A stretch of DNA of 64,000 nt, from NCBI GenBank assembly GCA_005881575.1, contig VBCA01000015.1, forward strand, positions 21,308-85,307, in the 5' to 3' direction. The notes under the pieces are model-generated. The model was not told the origin of the DNA. It made no database searches and saw nothing but the letters and a program-made list of their open reading frames with translations. This document shows positions 19,668-30,607 of the stretch, piece after piece (within the stretch, counting starts at the first letter, position 1; each line of letters begins with the position of its first letter). Origin of the DNA: Betaproteobacteria bacterium. GTDB lineage: Bacteria > Pseudomonadota > Gammaproteobacteria > Burkholderiales > SG8-39. The position numbers and the translations under genes are program-made.

Positions 19668-20736
19668 TTTCGCCCAGGATCTTGTCCTTCTGCCGGGCGG
19701 TGAGGTCCTTGCGCGCGCGGATGCTTGCGACCGTATGCGGAAACTCCGAGTCGAAGTGCGGATAGTCGCTCGCCATGAGGATGTGGTCTTCGCCGATCTC
19801 GGCGATCGGCCGCGCGAGATCGGCTTCGTCGGCCTCGCAAGTCACGTAACAGTTGCGGCGTATGTACTCCGAAGGTGCCATCTTGAGCATGCCCGAGATC
19901 TGCGGGAAGTCCTTCGCCCATTCCCAGTCGTCGTCCATGCGGTGCATCCAGTACAGGATCCACTCGGCGCTGCACTCGAAGAACACGACCTTGAGCTCGG
20001 GAAATTTCTCGAACACGCCTCCCAAAACGAGCGCCACCAGGGCCGCGCTGCAGTTGGTCGGGCGCCCGAGCACGTGCGTCTTGTAGAAATTGTCGAACCT
20101 GTCGACCAGCTCGCCGTTGCTGTTGGGATGGCACAGCAGCGGAACGCCGAGCTCTTCCGCCGCCTGGTAGTAAGGGTAGAAGCTCGGGTCGTCCAGATTG
20201 CGCGTTCCGCAATAAGGCACGAGGTGCGAAGTCCTGAAGCCGAGCTCCTTCACGCAGCGGCGCAACTCGTCCGCCATGGCTTCGGGACAGCCCGCCGGCG
20301 CCATCGCCACCGGCAGAAAAATATTCTCATGGCCCTTCACCAGCTTCGCCACCCAATCGTTGAAGAGGCGCGCGCACTCGCGTCCGAGCCCGCCGATGTT
20401 CGAGGTCGCGACGGTGATCTGCGTCGGGAACAGCAGTTGCTTGTCGATGCCTTCCCTGGCGAGGTCCTCGCGGCGGCGCGCCATGTCGTAGCCGCCCACT
20501 TGCCGGGCCGCGATATCGCCCCCGCGCCAGCGGGTCTTCGGGTCGTAGATATAGGGGTGCCGGTGCGCGGCGTGGCCTTGCGGGCTGATGGGGTCGAGCG
20601 AATGCAGGAACTTCGTGTTGTGCGTGCGCCCGTCATTCAGCTTGACCGGCCTGAAACGCTCGTACGGACCGTCGAGCTTGTAGACCTCGTCCATGAAATA
20701 ACCTTCGCGCAGATGGGAATCGAAGTCGATGATCAT
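19642..20736 (-). CDS. Amidohydrolase-2 family metal-dependent hydrolase
   Basis: 364-residue TIM-barrel enzyme related to the amidohydrolase-2 / ACMSD-like group. The first metal motif reads IDFDSH, so the usual first His of HxH is Asp, as in some decarboxylase-like members. Later metal-site segments are LLCHPNSNGE and the SDYPHFDSEFPH block, whose Asp is the general base in this superfamily. The start at 20736 places the metal strand at the N-terminus, as usual. It overlaps the downstream binding-protein gene by 26 bases. Possible roles are hydration or decarboxylation of an aromatic or carbonyl acid. Confidence 0.86.
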   Translation of the reverse strand: MIIDFDSHLREGYFMDEVYKLDGPYERFRPVKLNDGRTHNTKFLHSLDPISPQGHAAHRHPYIYDPKTRWRGGDIAARQVGGYDMARRREDLAREGIDKQLLFPTQITVATSNIGGLGRECARLFNDWVAKLVKGHENIFLPVAMAPAGCPEAMADELRRCVKELGFRTSHLVPYCGTRNLDDPSFYPYYQAAEELGVPLLCHPNSNGELVDRFDNFYKTHVLGRPTNCSAALVALVLGGVFEKFPELKVVFFECSAEWILYWMHRMDDDWEWAKDFPQISGMLKMAPSEYIRRNCYVTCEADEADLARPIAEIGEDHILMASDYPHFDSEFPHTVASIRARKDLTARQKDKILGENAAHLLRL

Positions 20737-20891
20737 GCTGGAGGTCTTGGATTCGGAGTTGGGCGTCGGGTCGTCGCCGGATGTCGAATGAGGCAATTCT
20801 AAACCACGACATGGAGCCCGCGCTTCGAAGGCGCCGGAGTCCCGCGTGCTATGATTTCGGCGCCACCCGTTCAACCCGTTTTCCCGAGTTC

Positions 20892-21623
20892 ATGCGCGTC
20901 GGCCTGTTCGCAACCTGCCTCGTGGATCTCATGCGGCCTTCGATCGCATTTGCCGCGCTCAAGCTCCTGGAGAACGCCGGATACGAGGTGACGGTGCCGG
21001 CGGCGCAGACCTGCTGCGGGCAGCCCGGCTGGAACTCCGGCGACCGGGAGTCCGCACGGTCGCTCGCCGAGAAGCTGATCGTCGAGTTCGAAGACTGCCG
21101 CTACGTGGTCGTGCCTTCGGGCTCGTGCGCCGGGATGATCCGCGCGCATTTCCCCGAGGTCTTCGCGGACGAGCCCGCAATGCTCGCGAAGGCGCGGGAG
21201 CTGGCCGGGCGCACGTACGAGCTCACGGAATTCCTGACCAAGATTGCGAAGCGCGGGGTCGTTTCCGCGAGCTTCGACGGCACGGTGACCTATCACGATT
21301 CGTGCTCGGGTCTGAGAGAGATCGGCGTGAAGGCACAGCCGCGGCAGCTCCTCGCGAAAGTGGCGGGGCTCAAGCTCATCGAGATGGAAGAGTGCGAGAC
21401 CTGCTGCGGCTTCGGCGGCACTTTTTCCATCAAGTACGGCGACATCTCCTCGGCGATGGCGGAAAAAAAGTGCGCGAACATCGAGGCGAGCGGCGCGCAA
21501 GCCGTCGTGCTCGGCGACCTGGGCTGCATGCTGAACATCGAGGGGCGGCTGCGCCGCCGCGGAGACGCGAAGACGCGGGTGCTGCACGTCGCCGAAGTGC
21601 TGGCCGGGCCGACCGAGGGTTAG
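20892..21623 (+). CDS. lutA: Lactate-utilisation protein A (CCG-domain)
   Basis: 243-residue (Fe-S)-binding protein with two cysteine-rich CCG domains. The first contains TCCGQPGWNSG and the second ETCCGFGGTFS, each preceded by conserved Cys (FATCLVD, YHDSCSG). This matches LutA/YkgE, the first subunit of the LutABC L-lactate oxidation complex. The ATG at 20892 gives the normal length for the family. lutB begins 20 bp downstream. It is divergent from the amidohydrolase gene. Confidence 0.92.
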   Translation: MRVGLFATCLVDLMRPSIAFAALKLLENAGYEVTVPAAQTCCGQPGWNSGDRESARSLAEKLIVEFEDCRYVVVPSGSCAGMIRAHFPEVFADEPAMLAKARELAGRTYELTEFLTKIAKRGVVSASFDGTVTYHDSCSGLREIGVKAQPRQLLAKVAGLKLIEMEECETCCGFGGTFSIKYGDISSAMAEKKCANIEASGAQAVVLGDLGCMLNIEGRLRRRGDAKTRVLHVAEVLAGPTEG

Positions 21624-21643
21624 CGCCTTTGCAGATCCAAGCG

Positions 21644-23062
21644 ATGCACTTCAAGGCGCGCGCGAGCGCAGCGCTCGCCGACGCGACTTTGCAGGCGAAC
21701 CTGCGCAAGTTCCAGTCCGCGGGCTTCACGGCGCTCCGCGCCAAGGCGGTGGCCGAGTTCGGCCCGGAGCTCTTCGAAGCGCTGCGCGGGGAGGGCGCGG
21801 CGATCCGCGACCGCTCACTCGAGAGCCTGGACGCGTGGCTGGACCGCTTCGAAGCGGAAGCCGTGCGTCGCGGCGCGACGGTGCTTTTTGCCGAGACCCG
21901 CGCCGAAGCGTGCGAGCTGCTCGTCGAGATCTGCCGCCGGCACGGCGTCAGGAAAGCGATCAAGTCGAAGTCCATGCTTTCGGAGGAAGCGGGAGTGAAC
22001 GAAGCGCTAGCAGCGAACGGGATCACACCCATCGAGACCGACCTCGGGGAATACATCCTGCAGCTCGCCGGGGAGCCGCCTTCGCACATCATCGCCCCGG
22101 CGCTTCACAAGAGCAAAGACGAGGTCGCTGATCTGTTCCAGGCCCATCACCATGCGCCGCGCAAGGACGACATCCCGCGCATGACCCGCGAAGCGCGCGA
22201 AGTGCTGCGGGGGCACTTCCTCTCGGCCGATCTCGGTATCTCGGGCGGCAACTTCCTGATCGCCGAGACCGGTTCGGGCGTGATCGTCACGAACGAAGGC
22301 AACGGCCGCATGGTGACGACACTGCCGCGCGTGCACGTGTGCATCACCGGCATCGAGAAGGTGCTCCCGACGCTGGAGGATTTCTCGACCCTGCTCAGGC
22401 TCCTCACGCGCTCGGCGACCGGCCAGGCGATCTCGAACTACGTGAGCCTGTTCACCGGTCCGCGCGGGCGGCAGGATCGTGACGGTCCCGAGCACATGGT
22501 CTTCATCCTGGTCGACGCCGGCCGCACCCATCTCGTGGGCGGCGACATGCAGGAGATGCTGCGCTGCATCCGATGCGGGGCGTGCATGAACCACTGTCCC
22601 GTATACAGAGCGGTCGGAGGACACAGCTACGGCTGGGTCTACCCGGGCCCGATGGGCTCGGTGCTCACGCCTAGTTACGTGGGCCTTGCGAACGCGCTCG
22701 ATCTCCCCCACGCGGCGACGCTTTGCGGCGCGTGCTCGGTGGCGTGTCCGGTCAAGATCCCGCTGCCCGAGCTGCTGCGCAAGCTTCGCGAAAAACAAGT
22801 GAATCGCGGCCTGCGCCCGTGGCGCGAGATGGCGGCGGTCCGCCTGTGGTCATGGACGGCGAGGCGCCCACGCCTTTACGCGCTCGCGACGGCGATCGCC
22901 GTGCGTCTCCTGCGCCTCCTCGGCGGACGCGACGGGATGATAGCCGCTCTGCCCTTCGGGCGGGAGTGGACCCGCGGCCGGTTTTTCCCGGCGCCGAAGT
23001 CCGGCAGGACTTTCCGTTCTCTCTACGCGTCCCGTCCGACGCCTGCGCTGCGGAAGCCGTAG
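21644..23062 (+). CDS. lutB: Lactate-utilisation iron-sulfur protein B
   Basis: 472-residue LutB homologue. The N-terminal two thirds form the LUD domain (GHFLSADLGISGGNFLIAE). Two [4Fe-4S] motifs follow: CIRCGACMNHCP and CGACSVACP. It passes electrons from lactate oxidation together with LutA. The ATG at 21644 gives the expected start. The usual third gene, lutC, does not follow: the next gene, corA, is on the opposite strand with its stop immediately adjacent. Confidence 0.92.
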   Translation: MHFKARASAALADATLQANLRKFQSAGFTALRAKAVAEFGPELFEALRGEGAAIRDRSLESLDAWLDRFEAEAVRRGATVLFAETRAEACELLVEICRRHGVRKAIKSKSMLSEEAGVNEALAANGITPIETDLGEYILQLAGEPPSHIIAPALHKSKDEVADLFQAHHHAPRKDDIPRMTREAREVLRGHFLSADLGISGGNFLIAETGSGVIVTNEGNGRMVTTLPRVHVCITGIEKVLPTLEDFSTLLRLLTRSATGQAISNYVSLFTGPRGRQDRDGPEHMVFILVDAGRTHLVGGDMQEMLRCIRCGACMNHCPVYRAVGGHSYGWVYPGPMGSVLTPSYVGLANALDLPHAATLCGACSVACPVKIPLPELLRKLREKQVNRGLRPWREMAAVRLWSWTARRPRLYALATAIAVRLLRLLGGRDGMIAALPFGREWTRGRFFPAPKSGRTFRSLYASRPTPALRKP

Positions 23063-24028
23063 CTAGAGCCAGCCCGCCTTGCGGAAGCGGAACCAGAGGT
23101 AGACGTTGATTGCGGCCATCATGCCGAGTGCCAAGGGATAGCCGAACGCCCATTTCAATTCCGGCATCTGCGCGAAGTTCATGCCGTAGACGCTGGCGAT
23201 GAAGGTCGGCACCGCGATGAGCGCGCCCCAGGCCGCGAGGCGCTTGGTCACTTCGGTCTCGCCGAAGGTGATCATGGCGACGTTCACCTGGATCGCGGTG
23301 GTCACGGTGTCGCGTTGGCCGTTGATGTTCTGGTTGATCCGAACCAAGTGGTCGTAGACGTCCCGGTAGTAATCCTGCAGCCCCGAGCACACTTGCGGAA
23401 CGCGGCCGCCGTGCAGCTTGCCGACCGCCTCGAGCAGCGGCAGCACCGCATGCTGCAGCGAGGTGAGCTTCTGCCTCACGTAGTAGAGCCCCTCGATGTT
23501 GGCGCGCAGCGACTTGCCGGAGAAGATCTGTGTCTCGAACTTCTCGAACTCGTCCTCGATTGCGTCGAGCACCGGAAAATACCTGTCGACGACTGCGTCG
23601 ATCAGAGCGTAGAACACGAAGCCCGCCCCGTGCTTCAAGAGCTCTGGCTCGCGCTCGCAGCGAGCGCGCACGGCGGCGAAGCCCGGCTCGGCCTGATTGC
23701 GCACGGACAGTACGAAATTCCTGCCGACGAAGACGTCGACCTCCCCGACCTTGATCTCGCCGCTCACGAACTCGATGTTGTGCAGCACCGCGAACAGCGA
23801 GTCTCCGTACTCCTCGATCTTGGGGCGCTGATGGCCGTGGCGCGCGTCCTCGACGGCGAGCTCGTGCAGATCGAACTCGTGCTGCATGGCGGCGAGCTCG
23901 CCCGGCCCGGGGTCTTTCATCGCGACCCAGACGAAGCACTCGGGGCGGCTGACGTACTTACTGATGTCCTCGGGCGCGATGTCGCCGAGCTTTTCTCCGT
24001 CCTGATATGCGGCGCAGTTGATGAGCAT
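23063..24028 (-). CDS. corA: CorA-type magnesium/cobalt transporter
   Basis: 321-residue divalent-cation channel. A large cytoplasmic N-terminal domain (about 1-255) is followed by two C-terminal transmembrane helices. The selectivity motif YGMN is at the end of the first helix (FIASVYGMNF), followed by the short periplasmic loop AQMPELKWAFGYP and the second helix, with a basic FRFRKAGWL tail. Length and motif match CorA. It is convergent with lutB with no gap. Confidence 0.95.
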   Translation of the reverse strand: MLINCAAYQDGEKLGDIAPEDISKYVSRPECFVWVAMKDPGPGELAAMQHEFDLHELAVEDARHGHQRPKIEEYGDSLFAVLHNIEFVSGEIKVGEVDVFVGRNFVLSVRNQAEPGFAAVRARCEREPELLKHGAGFVFYALIDAVVDRYFPVLDAIEDEFEKFETQIFSGKSLRANIEGLYYVRQKLTSLQHAVLPLLEAVGKLHGGRVPQVCSGLQDYYRDVYDHLVRINQNINGQRDTVTTAIQVNVAMITFGETEVTKRLAAWGALIAVPTFIASVYGMNFAQMPELKWAFGYPLALGMMAAINVYLWFRFRKAGWL

Positions 24029-24120
24029 CCGAATCTCCGGTCTACGGCCAATGATAGGGCACGAGCGTGCCTCCGCATAGGCTAAAATAACGTCCCTTGC
24101 ATCCGCCTGACCGTCCGCCC

Positions 24121-25332
24121 ATGCCCCGCATCAGTCGCCGAACCGAGAACCTAGGCACCGAAAACGCCTTCGTCGTCCTCGCGGAAGTGAACGAGCTCGT
24201 CCGCCGGGGGAAGGACATCATCTCCTTCTGTATCGGACAGCCGGATTTTCACACGCCCGCAAACGTCCAGGACGCGGCGGTGCGGGCGGTGCGCGAAGGC
24301 CGGCACGGCTATACGCCTTCGGCCGGGATCGTCGAGCTGCGCGAGGCCGCCGCGCGCTACATGGGTGCCATGCGCGGGCTGAGCATCCGCCCGGAGGATG
24401 TCGTGATCGGCGGCGGGGCGAAGCCCTTCATCGCGTACTCCATCCTCTCGACCACCGACTACGGCGTCGGCGACGAGGTGATCTATCCGAATCCGGGGTT
24501 TCCGATCTACGAGTCGCAGATCGTCGCGAACGGCGCGGTACCGGTGCCGCTGCATCTGCGCGAGGCGCGCAATTTCGCCTTCGATCCGGCCGAGCTCGAA
24601 TCGAAGATCACGAAAAAAACGAGGCTCGTCATCCTCAACTCGCCGCAGAATCCGACCGGCGGCATCCTGACGAAGAAGGATCTCGAAGCCATCGCGGCCA
24701 TCCTGGGGCGGCATCCCGAGGTCTGGATCTACGCCGACGAGATCTACTCGAGGCTGTGCTACGAGGGATCGTTCGCGTCGATAGCGTCCCTGCCGGGAAT
24801 GCTCGAACGCACGATCATCTCCGACGGCGCCTCCAAAACCTGGGCGATGACCGGCTGGCGCATCGGCTTCGCCTCGAACCCCGCCCTCGCGCCGCAGTTC
24901 GTGCGCTGGGTGACGAACACGGACTCCTGCGCTTCGCACGTCAGCCAGTGGGCGGCGGTCGAGGCGATCAACGGTCCTCAGGACGATGCGCAAAAGATGC
25001 GCGACTCGTTCCTCGTGCGGCGCGACCTGATCGTAGGCTTGCTGAACGAGGCCCCGGGCGTCTCCTGCAAGACGCCGGGCGGCGCCTTCTACGCCTGGCC
25101 GAACGTGACCGAGGCCTGCCGCATGGTGGGCGTCGCGGATTCGGAGGAGTTCAGGAAGCGCCTCTTGAACGAGGCCGGGGTCGCGGTGCTCGCCGACATC
25201 CACTTCGGCGCACGCGTGCCCGGCGAGGGCCAGCACATCCGCTTCTCCTACGCCGCTTCGAAAACCGCGATCGAGCAGGGCGTCGCGCGCATGACCGAGT
25301 TCATCCACAGAAACCGGCGTCGCGTAGCCTAA
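24121..25332 (+). CDS. PLP-dependent class I aminotransferase
   Basis: 403-residue fold-type I aminotransferase. The PLP lysine lies in SDGASKTWAMTGWRIGF. Other family parts are FCIGQPDFHTP, NSPQNPTGGIL, the PLP-Asp/Tyr segment YADEIYSRL, and HIRFSYAAS near the C-terminus with the carboxylate-binding Arg. It resembles aspartate or alanine transaminase-like enzymes (AspC/PatA group), but the substrate cannot be set. The ATG at 24121 is preferred to a TTG eight codons upstream. It is followed 9 bp later by mnmA on the same strand. Confidence 0.9.
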   Translation: MPRISRRTENLGTENAFVVLAEVNELVRRGKDIISFCIGQPDFHTPANVQDAAVRAVREGRHGYTPSAGIVELREAAARYMGAMRGLSIRPEDVVIGGGAKPFIAYSILSTTDYGVGDEVIYPNPGFPIYESQIVANGAVPVPLHLREARNFAFDPAELESKITKKTRLVILNSPQNPTGGILTKKDLEAIAAILGRHPEVWIYADEIYSRLCYEGSFASIASLPGMLERTIISDGASKTWAMTGWRIGFASNPALAPQFVRWVTNTDSCASHVSQWAAVEAINGPQDDAQKMRDSFLVRRDLIVGLLNEAPGVSCKTPGGAFYAWPNVTEACRMVGVADSEEFRKRLLNEAGVAVLADIHFGARVPGEGQHIRFSYAASKTAIEQGVARMTEFIHRNRRRVA

Positions 25333-25341
25333 AGTCCGGCG

Positions 25342-26418
25342 ATGGCGGGCGACCGGATAGTCGTAGGCATGTCGGGCGGCGTGGATTCGTCGGTCGCCGC
25401 GCTGCTCCTGAAGCGACGGGGTTTCGACGTGGTCGGCCTTTTCATGAAGAACTGGGAGGAAGACGACGACGACGAGTACTGCTCGACGCGCCAGGACCTC
25501 GTCGACTGCGCCTCGGTCGCCGAGGTGATCGGCATCGAGCTCGAGGCGGTGAATTTTTCGGCCGAGTACAAGGAGCGCGTCTTTGCGGCCTTTCTCGCGG
25601 AATATTCCGCCGGCCGCACGCCCAACCCGGACGTGCTGTGCAATGCCGAAATCAAGTTCAAGGCTTTCCTGGACCACGCGATCGCCTTGGGCGCGAAGCG
25701 CATAGCCACCGGGCACTATGCGCGCCTGAGGGAATCGGCGGGAAGGTTCGAGCTGCTCAAGGCGGTCGATTCCGCCAAGGACCAGAGCTATTTCCTGCAT
25801 CGCCTCACACAGGCGCAGCTCGCCCGCGTCGTGTTTCCTCTGGGCGACATGACGAAGACCGAGGTTCGCAGAGTCGCCCGGGAGGCCGGGTTGCACAATT
25901 TCGCCAAGCGCGATTCGACCGGGATCTGCTTCATCGGCGAGCGGCCGTTTCGCGAGTTCCTGAACCGCTATCTGCCGAGGAAGCCCGGTCCGATGCGCAC
26001 GCCCGAGGGCAAGACCGTCGGGGAGCATATCGGGCTCTCTTTCTATACCATCGGCCAGAGAAAAGGCGTCGGCATCGGCGGCATGAAGGACTCGGCGGGC
26101 GGGGCCTGGTACGTCTGCGGCAAGGATCTGGCGAAAAACGAATTGATCGTCGTGCAAGGGCACGACCACCCGCGGCTGCTGTCGCAGAAGCTTCGCGCGG
26201 AGGATCTCGCCTGGGTGAGCGGCGCCGCGCCGCAACCGAGCTTCTCTTATGGCGCGAAGACGCGCTACCGCCAGGCCGACGCCGCCTGCCGCATCGACCG
26301 CATACGCGACGAAGACCTCGAGGTGGAATTCTCCGCTCCTCAGTGGGCGGTGACTCCGGGCCAGTCGGTCGTTCTCTATCGCGAGGACGTGTGCCTGGGG
26401 GGAGGCGTCATTCAATGA
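25342..26418 (+). CDS. mnmA: tRNA-uridine 2-sulfurtransferase MnmA
   Basis: 358-residue enzyme that 2-thiolates U34 of tRNA-Lys, -Glu and -Gln. The PP-loop is MSGGVDSS (from residue 10). The catalytic cysteines are Cys100 in NPDVLCN and Cys196 in [10 protein letters not shown]-terminal tRNA-binding beta domains end with [16 protein letters not shown]. Length fits E. coli MnmA (368). It follows the aminotransferase and is followed immediately by a terminator. Confidence 0.96.
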   Translation: MAGDRIVVGMSGGVDSSVAALLLKRRGFDVVGLFMKNWEEDDDDEYCSTRQDLVDCASVAEVIGIELEAVNFSAEYKERVFAAFLAEYSAGRTPNPDVLCNAEIKFKAFLDHAIALGAKRIATGHYARLRESAGRFELLKAVDSAKDQSYFLHRLTQAQLARVVFPLGDMTKTEVRRVAREAGLHNFAKRDSTGICFIGERPFREFLNRYLPRKPGPMRTPEGKTVGEHIGLSFYTIGQRKGVGIGGMKDSAGGAWYVCGKDLAKNELIVVQGHDHPRLLSQKLRAEDLAWVSGAAPQPSFSYGAKTRYRQADAACRIDRIRDEDLEVEFSAPQWAVTPGQSVVLYREDVCLGGGVIQ

Positions 26419-26444
26419 AAAAGCCGCCCATCGGTCGGCTTTTT
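26418..26444 (+). terminator. Rho-independent terminator of mnmA
   Basis: The stem aaaaagccg / cggcttttt (26418-26426 and 26436-26444) with a 9-base loop ends in a T-run and starts on the last base of the mnmA stop codon. It is symmetric (A-run on one side, T-run on the other), so it can also stop transcription of the convergent yceI gene. Confidence 0.85.
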
Positions 26445-26470
26445 CTCCGCGCAGGCTCGGTCGGCCGCGC

Positions 26471-27067
26471 CTAGTCGCGAAACGCCTCGACCGAGATCCA
26501 CAGCTTCACTTCATCGCTTACCGGCCCGACGATGAATTTCATTCCGAAGTCGGAGCGATTGAACGCGCCGGTGGCGTTGCCGCCGCAGAAATAGCGCTTG
26601 CCCTGGGTGCGGGGATCGGGCCCGCATTTCCAGCGCTCCACCGTCAGGGTGAGCGGCTTGGTCACGCCGAGCAGGGTCAGCTGGCCTTCCACCGTAGCGG
26701 GGGCATCGCCGTGCCATTTCGTCGCCGTGCCCTTGTAACTCATGGTCGGAAATTCCGCCACGTTGAAGAAGTCGGGCGAGCGCAAGTGCTCGTCGCGCGA
26801 GCGGGGGCGGCTCCCCTTGTCGTTGTCCCCGGTGCTCAGGGTGGCGGTCGGCACCGTGAGCTCGATCGTGCCGGTCTTGGCCGCGGTGTCGAGGACCAGC
26901 TTTCCCGAGATCTTCTCGAAGCGCCCCCGGATCACGGAGGTGCCCAGATGCACCGTGTCGAAGTACGGAAAACTGTGGTACGCATCGATGGTGAAGGACT
27001 CAGGCGCCGCGGCCGCCGCGAACGGCAGCGCGGCGGCGAACAGGCCAGTTGAAAATTTGCTCGACAT
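26471..27067 (-). CDS. YceI-family periplasmic lipid-binding protein
   Basis: 198-residue secreted protein with a signal peptide (LFAAALPFAAAAA). The YceI lipocalin-like barrel follows: FTIDAYHSFPYFDTVHLG, IRGRFEKISGKLVLD, RSRDEHLRSPDFFNVAEFP and EGQLTLLGVTKPLTL are the family blocks. Homologues bind isoprenoid chains. The aaaggaagag ribosome site supports the start. Role in this organism unknown. Two Cys (CGPDPRTQGKRYFCGG) sit in a loop and could form a disulfide. Confidence 0.92.
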   Translation of the reverse strand: MSSKFSTGLFAAALPFAAAAAPESFTIDAYHSFPYFDTVHLGTSVIRGRFEKISGKLVLDTAAKTGTIELTVPTATLSTGDNDKGSRPRSRDEHLRSPDFFNVAEFPTMSYKGTATKWHGDAPATVEGQLTLLGVTKPLTLTVERWKCGPDPRTQGKRYFCGGNATGAFNRSDFGMKFIVGPVSDEVKLWISVEAFRD

Positions 27068-27099
27068 GCCCTCTTCCTTTCGGTGGGTTGACGGTTAAT

Positions 27100-27912
27100 T
27101 CAGCCGCCCGCGTGCCAGGCGAGCGCGCAGGCAATTCCGGCCACGAAGAACCCGAACAACGACAGCAGCAGCGCCTGCAGCCAGACCGGCGCACCCGCGT
27201 TTACCGGCAAGCTCGCCGCGAGCGGCACGAGCGCGAGCGCGGCGACAGCGTACCACGGCACCTGGGCGAGGATCATGGCGGCGGCGGCGAGCAGCGCGGT
27301 GAGGAACGCGGCGGCGAGCATAAAGGTCGCGCCCGCGTGAATTTTTCTTCCGATGATCATCTGCACCAGCAGGAACGCGCCCGACCCGGCTGCGACCGCC
27401 ATGCCGTACAGGCCATAGGTCAACGAGGCGCCGAGGATCGCCGCCCCTCCGGCGCCTGCTCCGAGGGCGAGGCCGGCGGCGCCCGCGCGCACGCCGTCCT
27501 CGGCAAGGCGGCTGTGTGAGAACCCTACCGTCCAGGCCGCGGCGAGCACCGCAGTACCTCCCGGGAGCAGCGCCCGTTCGAGGCCCTTCGGCGCGAGTAT
27601 CGGCCAGAAAATCCATGCCGCTGCGGCGGCTCCCGCCAAGGCGAGCGCCCATGCCTCGAAACGCGTGGGGCGGAAAGCGAAATCGATGACGATGCCCGCC
27701 AGCGGCGCGGCGAATCCCAGAAGGATGATCTTGCGCGTCGCGGTGAGCGGCTCAAAAGTGAATCCGGCGATGAAATATACCGCCGTGGCGAATGCGGCGA
27801 CGACCGCGAGTCCGCCGAGGCGGAAGGGCGCGAGGAGCGCGGCGACGGTCAGCGCGGCAATGAAAGGCGCGAGGCCGCCCTGGACGGCTGGATTGGCGAG
27901 CATTTCCTGCAT
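27100..27912 (-). CDS. Polytopic membrane protein of unknown function
   Basis: 270-residue very hydrophobic protein with about eight predicted transmembrane segments, rich in Ala, Gly and Leu. I do not recognise a characterised family. The start is uncertain: ATG at 27912 gives MQEMLANP, ATG at 27903 gives MLANP, and neither has a strong ribosome site. It lies 32 bp upstream of yceI on the same strand and downstream of a glutathione-transferase gene, so the three may be co-transcribed. No conserved charged or catalytic motif is visible. Confidence 0.75.
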   Translation of the reverse strand: MQEMLANPAVQGGLAPFIAALTVAALLAPFRLGGLAVVAAFATAVYFIAGFTFEPLTATRKIILLGFAAPLAGIVIDFAFRPTRFEAWALALAGAAAAAWIFWPILAPKGLERALLPGGTAVLAAAWTVGFSHSRLAEDGVRAGAAGLALGAGAGGAAILGASLTYGLYGMAVAAGSGAFLLVQMIIGRKIHAGATFMLAAAFLTALLAAAAMILAQVPWYAVAALALVPLAASLPVNAGAPVWLQALLLSLFGFFVAGIACALAWHAGG

Positions 27913-27964
27913 TGCGCGTTGTCGGGCAGACTGGATCCGGAGCGGAGCTCGGCGCGCCGAGCCG

Positions 27965-28573
27965 TCATTCCTTCGGAACCGTATCGGCGAACGACTGGCG
28001 CTCTGAGAGCTTCGCGAACGCCCGCGCGAGATTGGCGTGAGTCTTCTTCCAGTCCATCTTGGCATACCGGAAATCGAGCCAGCCTAGGCACACGCCGACG
28101 GCAATGTCGGCGAGGCTGTAGGCGTTGCCCACGCACCAAGGCTTGTCGTCCAGCTCGGAATCCATTGCGGCGAGCCCGGCGCGGACCTTTCCCATCTGGC
28201 GCTCGATCCACGGCGCGCTCCGCAGCTTCGTCTCGCGCTGGTTTTCCAGCCGTGCGAGCACGCCCGCGTCGAGCACGCCGTCGGCGAGCGCCTCCCAGCG
28301 CCGCGCTTCGACGCCCTCGCGGTTTCCCGCGGGCACGAGCCGCGCAATCGGCGAGGCGTTGTCCAGAAACCCGACGATCACTCGTGAATCGAACAGCGTC
28401 CTGCCGTCGTCGAGCAGCAGCGCGGGTACCTTGCCGAGCGGGTTGAGCTTCGCCGCTTTGGCGTCGGGTTTCCAAGGGTCGTCGATCTCGAAATCGAAAT
28501 CGATTTTCTTTTCCGCCAGCACGATGCGCACCTTGCGCGTATACGGGCTGGCGAGGGAGCCGATGAGCTTCAT
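27965..28573 (-). CDS. Glutathione S-transferase family protein
   Basis: 202-residue GST. The N-terminal thioredoxin-like domain begins MKLIGSLASPYTRKVRI, with the usual Ser in the SPYTRKV turn. The cis-Pro is in LGKVPALLLDDG, and the glutathione gamma-Glu contact in LFDSRVI. The C-terminal helical domain carries the N-capping motif SLADIAVGVCLGWLDFR. This resembles the YibF/YncG-like bacterial GSTs. Substrate unknown. Confidence 0.92.
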   Translation of the reverse strand: MKLIGSLASPYTRKVRIVLAEKKIDFDFEIDDPWKPDAKAAKLNPLGKVPALLLDDGRTLFDSRVIVGFLDNASPIARLVPAGNREGVEARRWEALADGVLDAGVLARLENQRETKLRSAPWIERQMGKVRAGLAAMDSELDDKPWCVGNAYSLADIAVGVCLGWLDFRYAKMDWKKTHANLARAFAKLSERQSFADTVPKE

Positions 28574-28583
28574 TCGGATGAGC

Positions 28584-30597
<2,014 letters not shown>

Positions 30598-30607
30598 AAG
30601 ACCGATC

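Noticed and set aside
22752..23939. 395-codon frame overlapping corA and lutB
   Set aside because: A shadow of corA in another frame with Arg-rich composition.
24151..26415. 754-codon minus-strand frame over the aminotransferase and mnmA
   Set aside because: Both plus-strand genes have complete family motifs; the antisense product has none.
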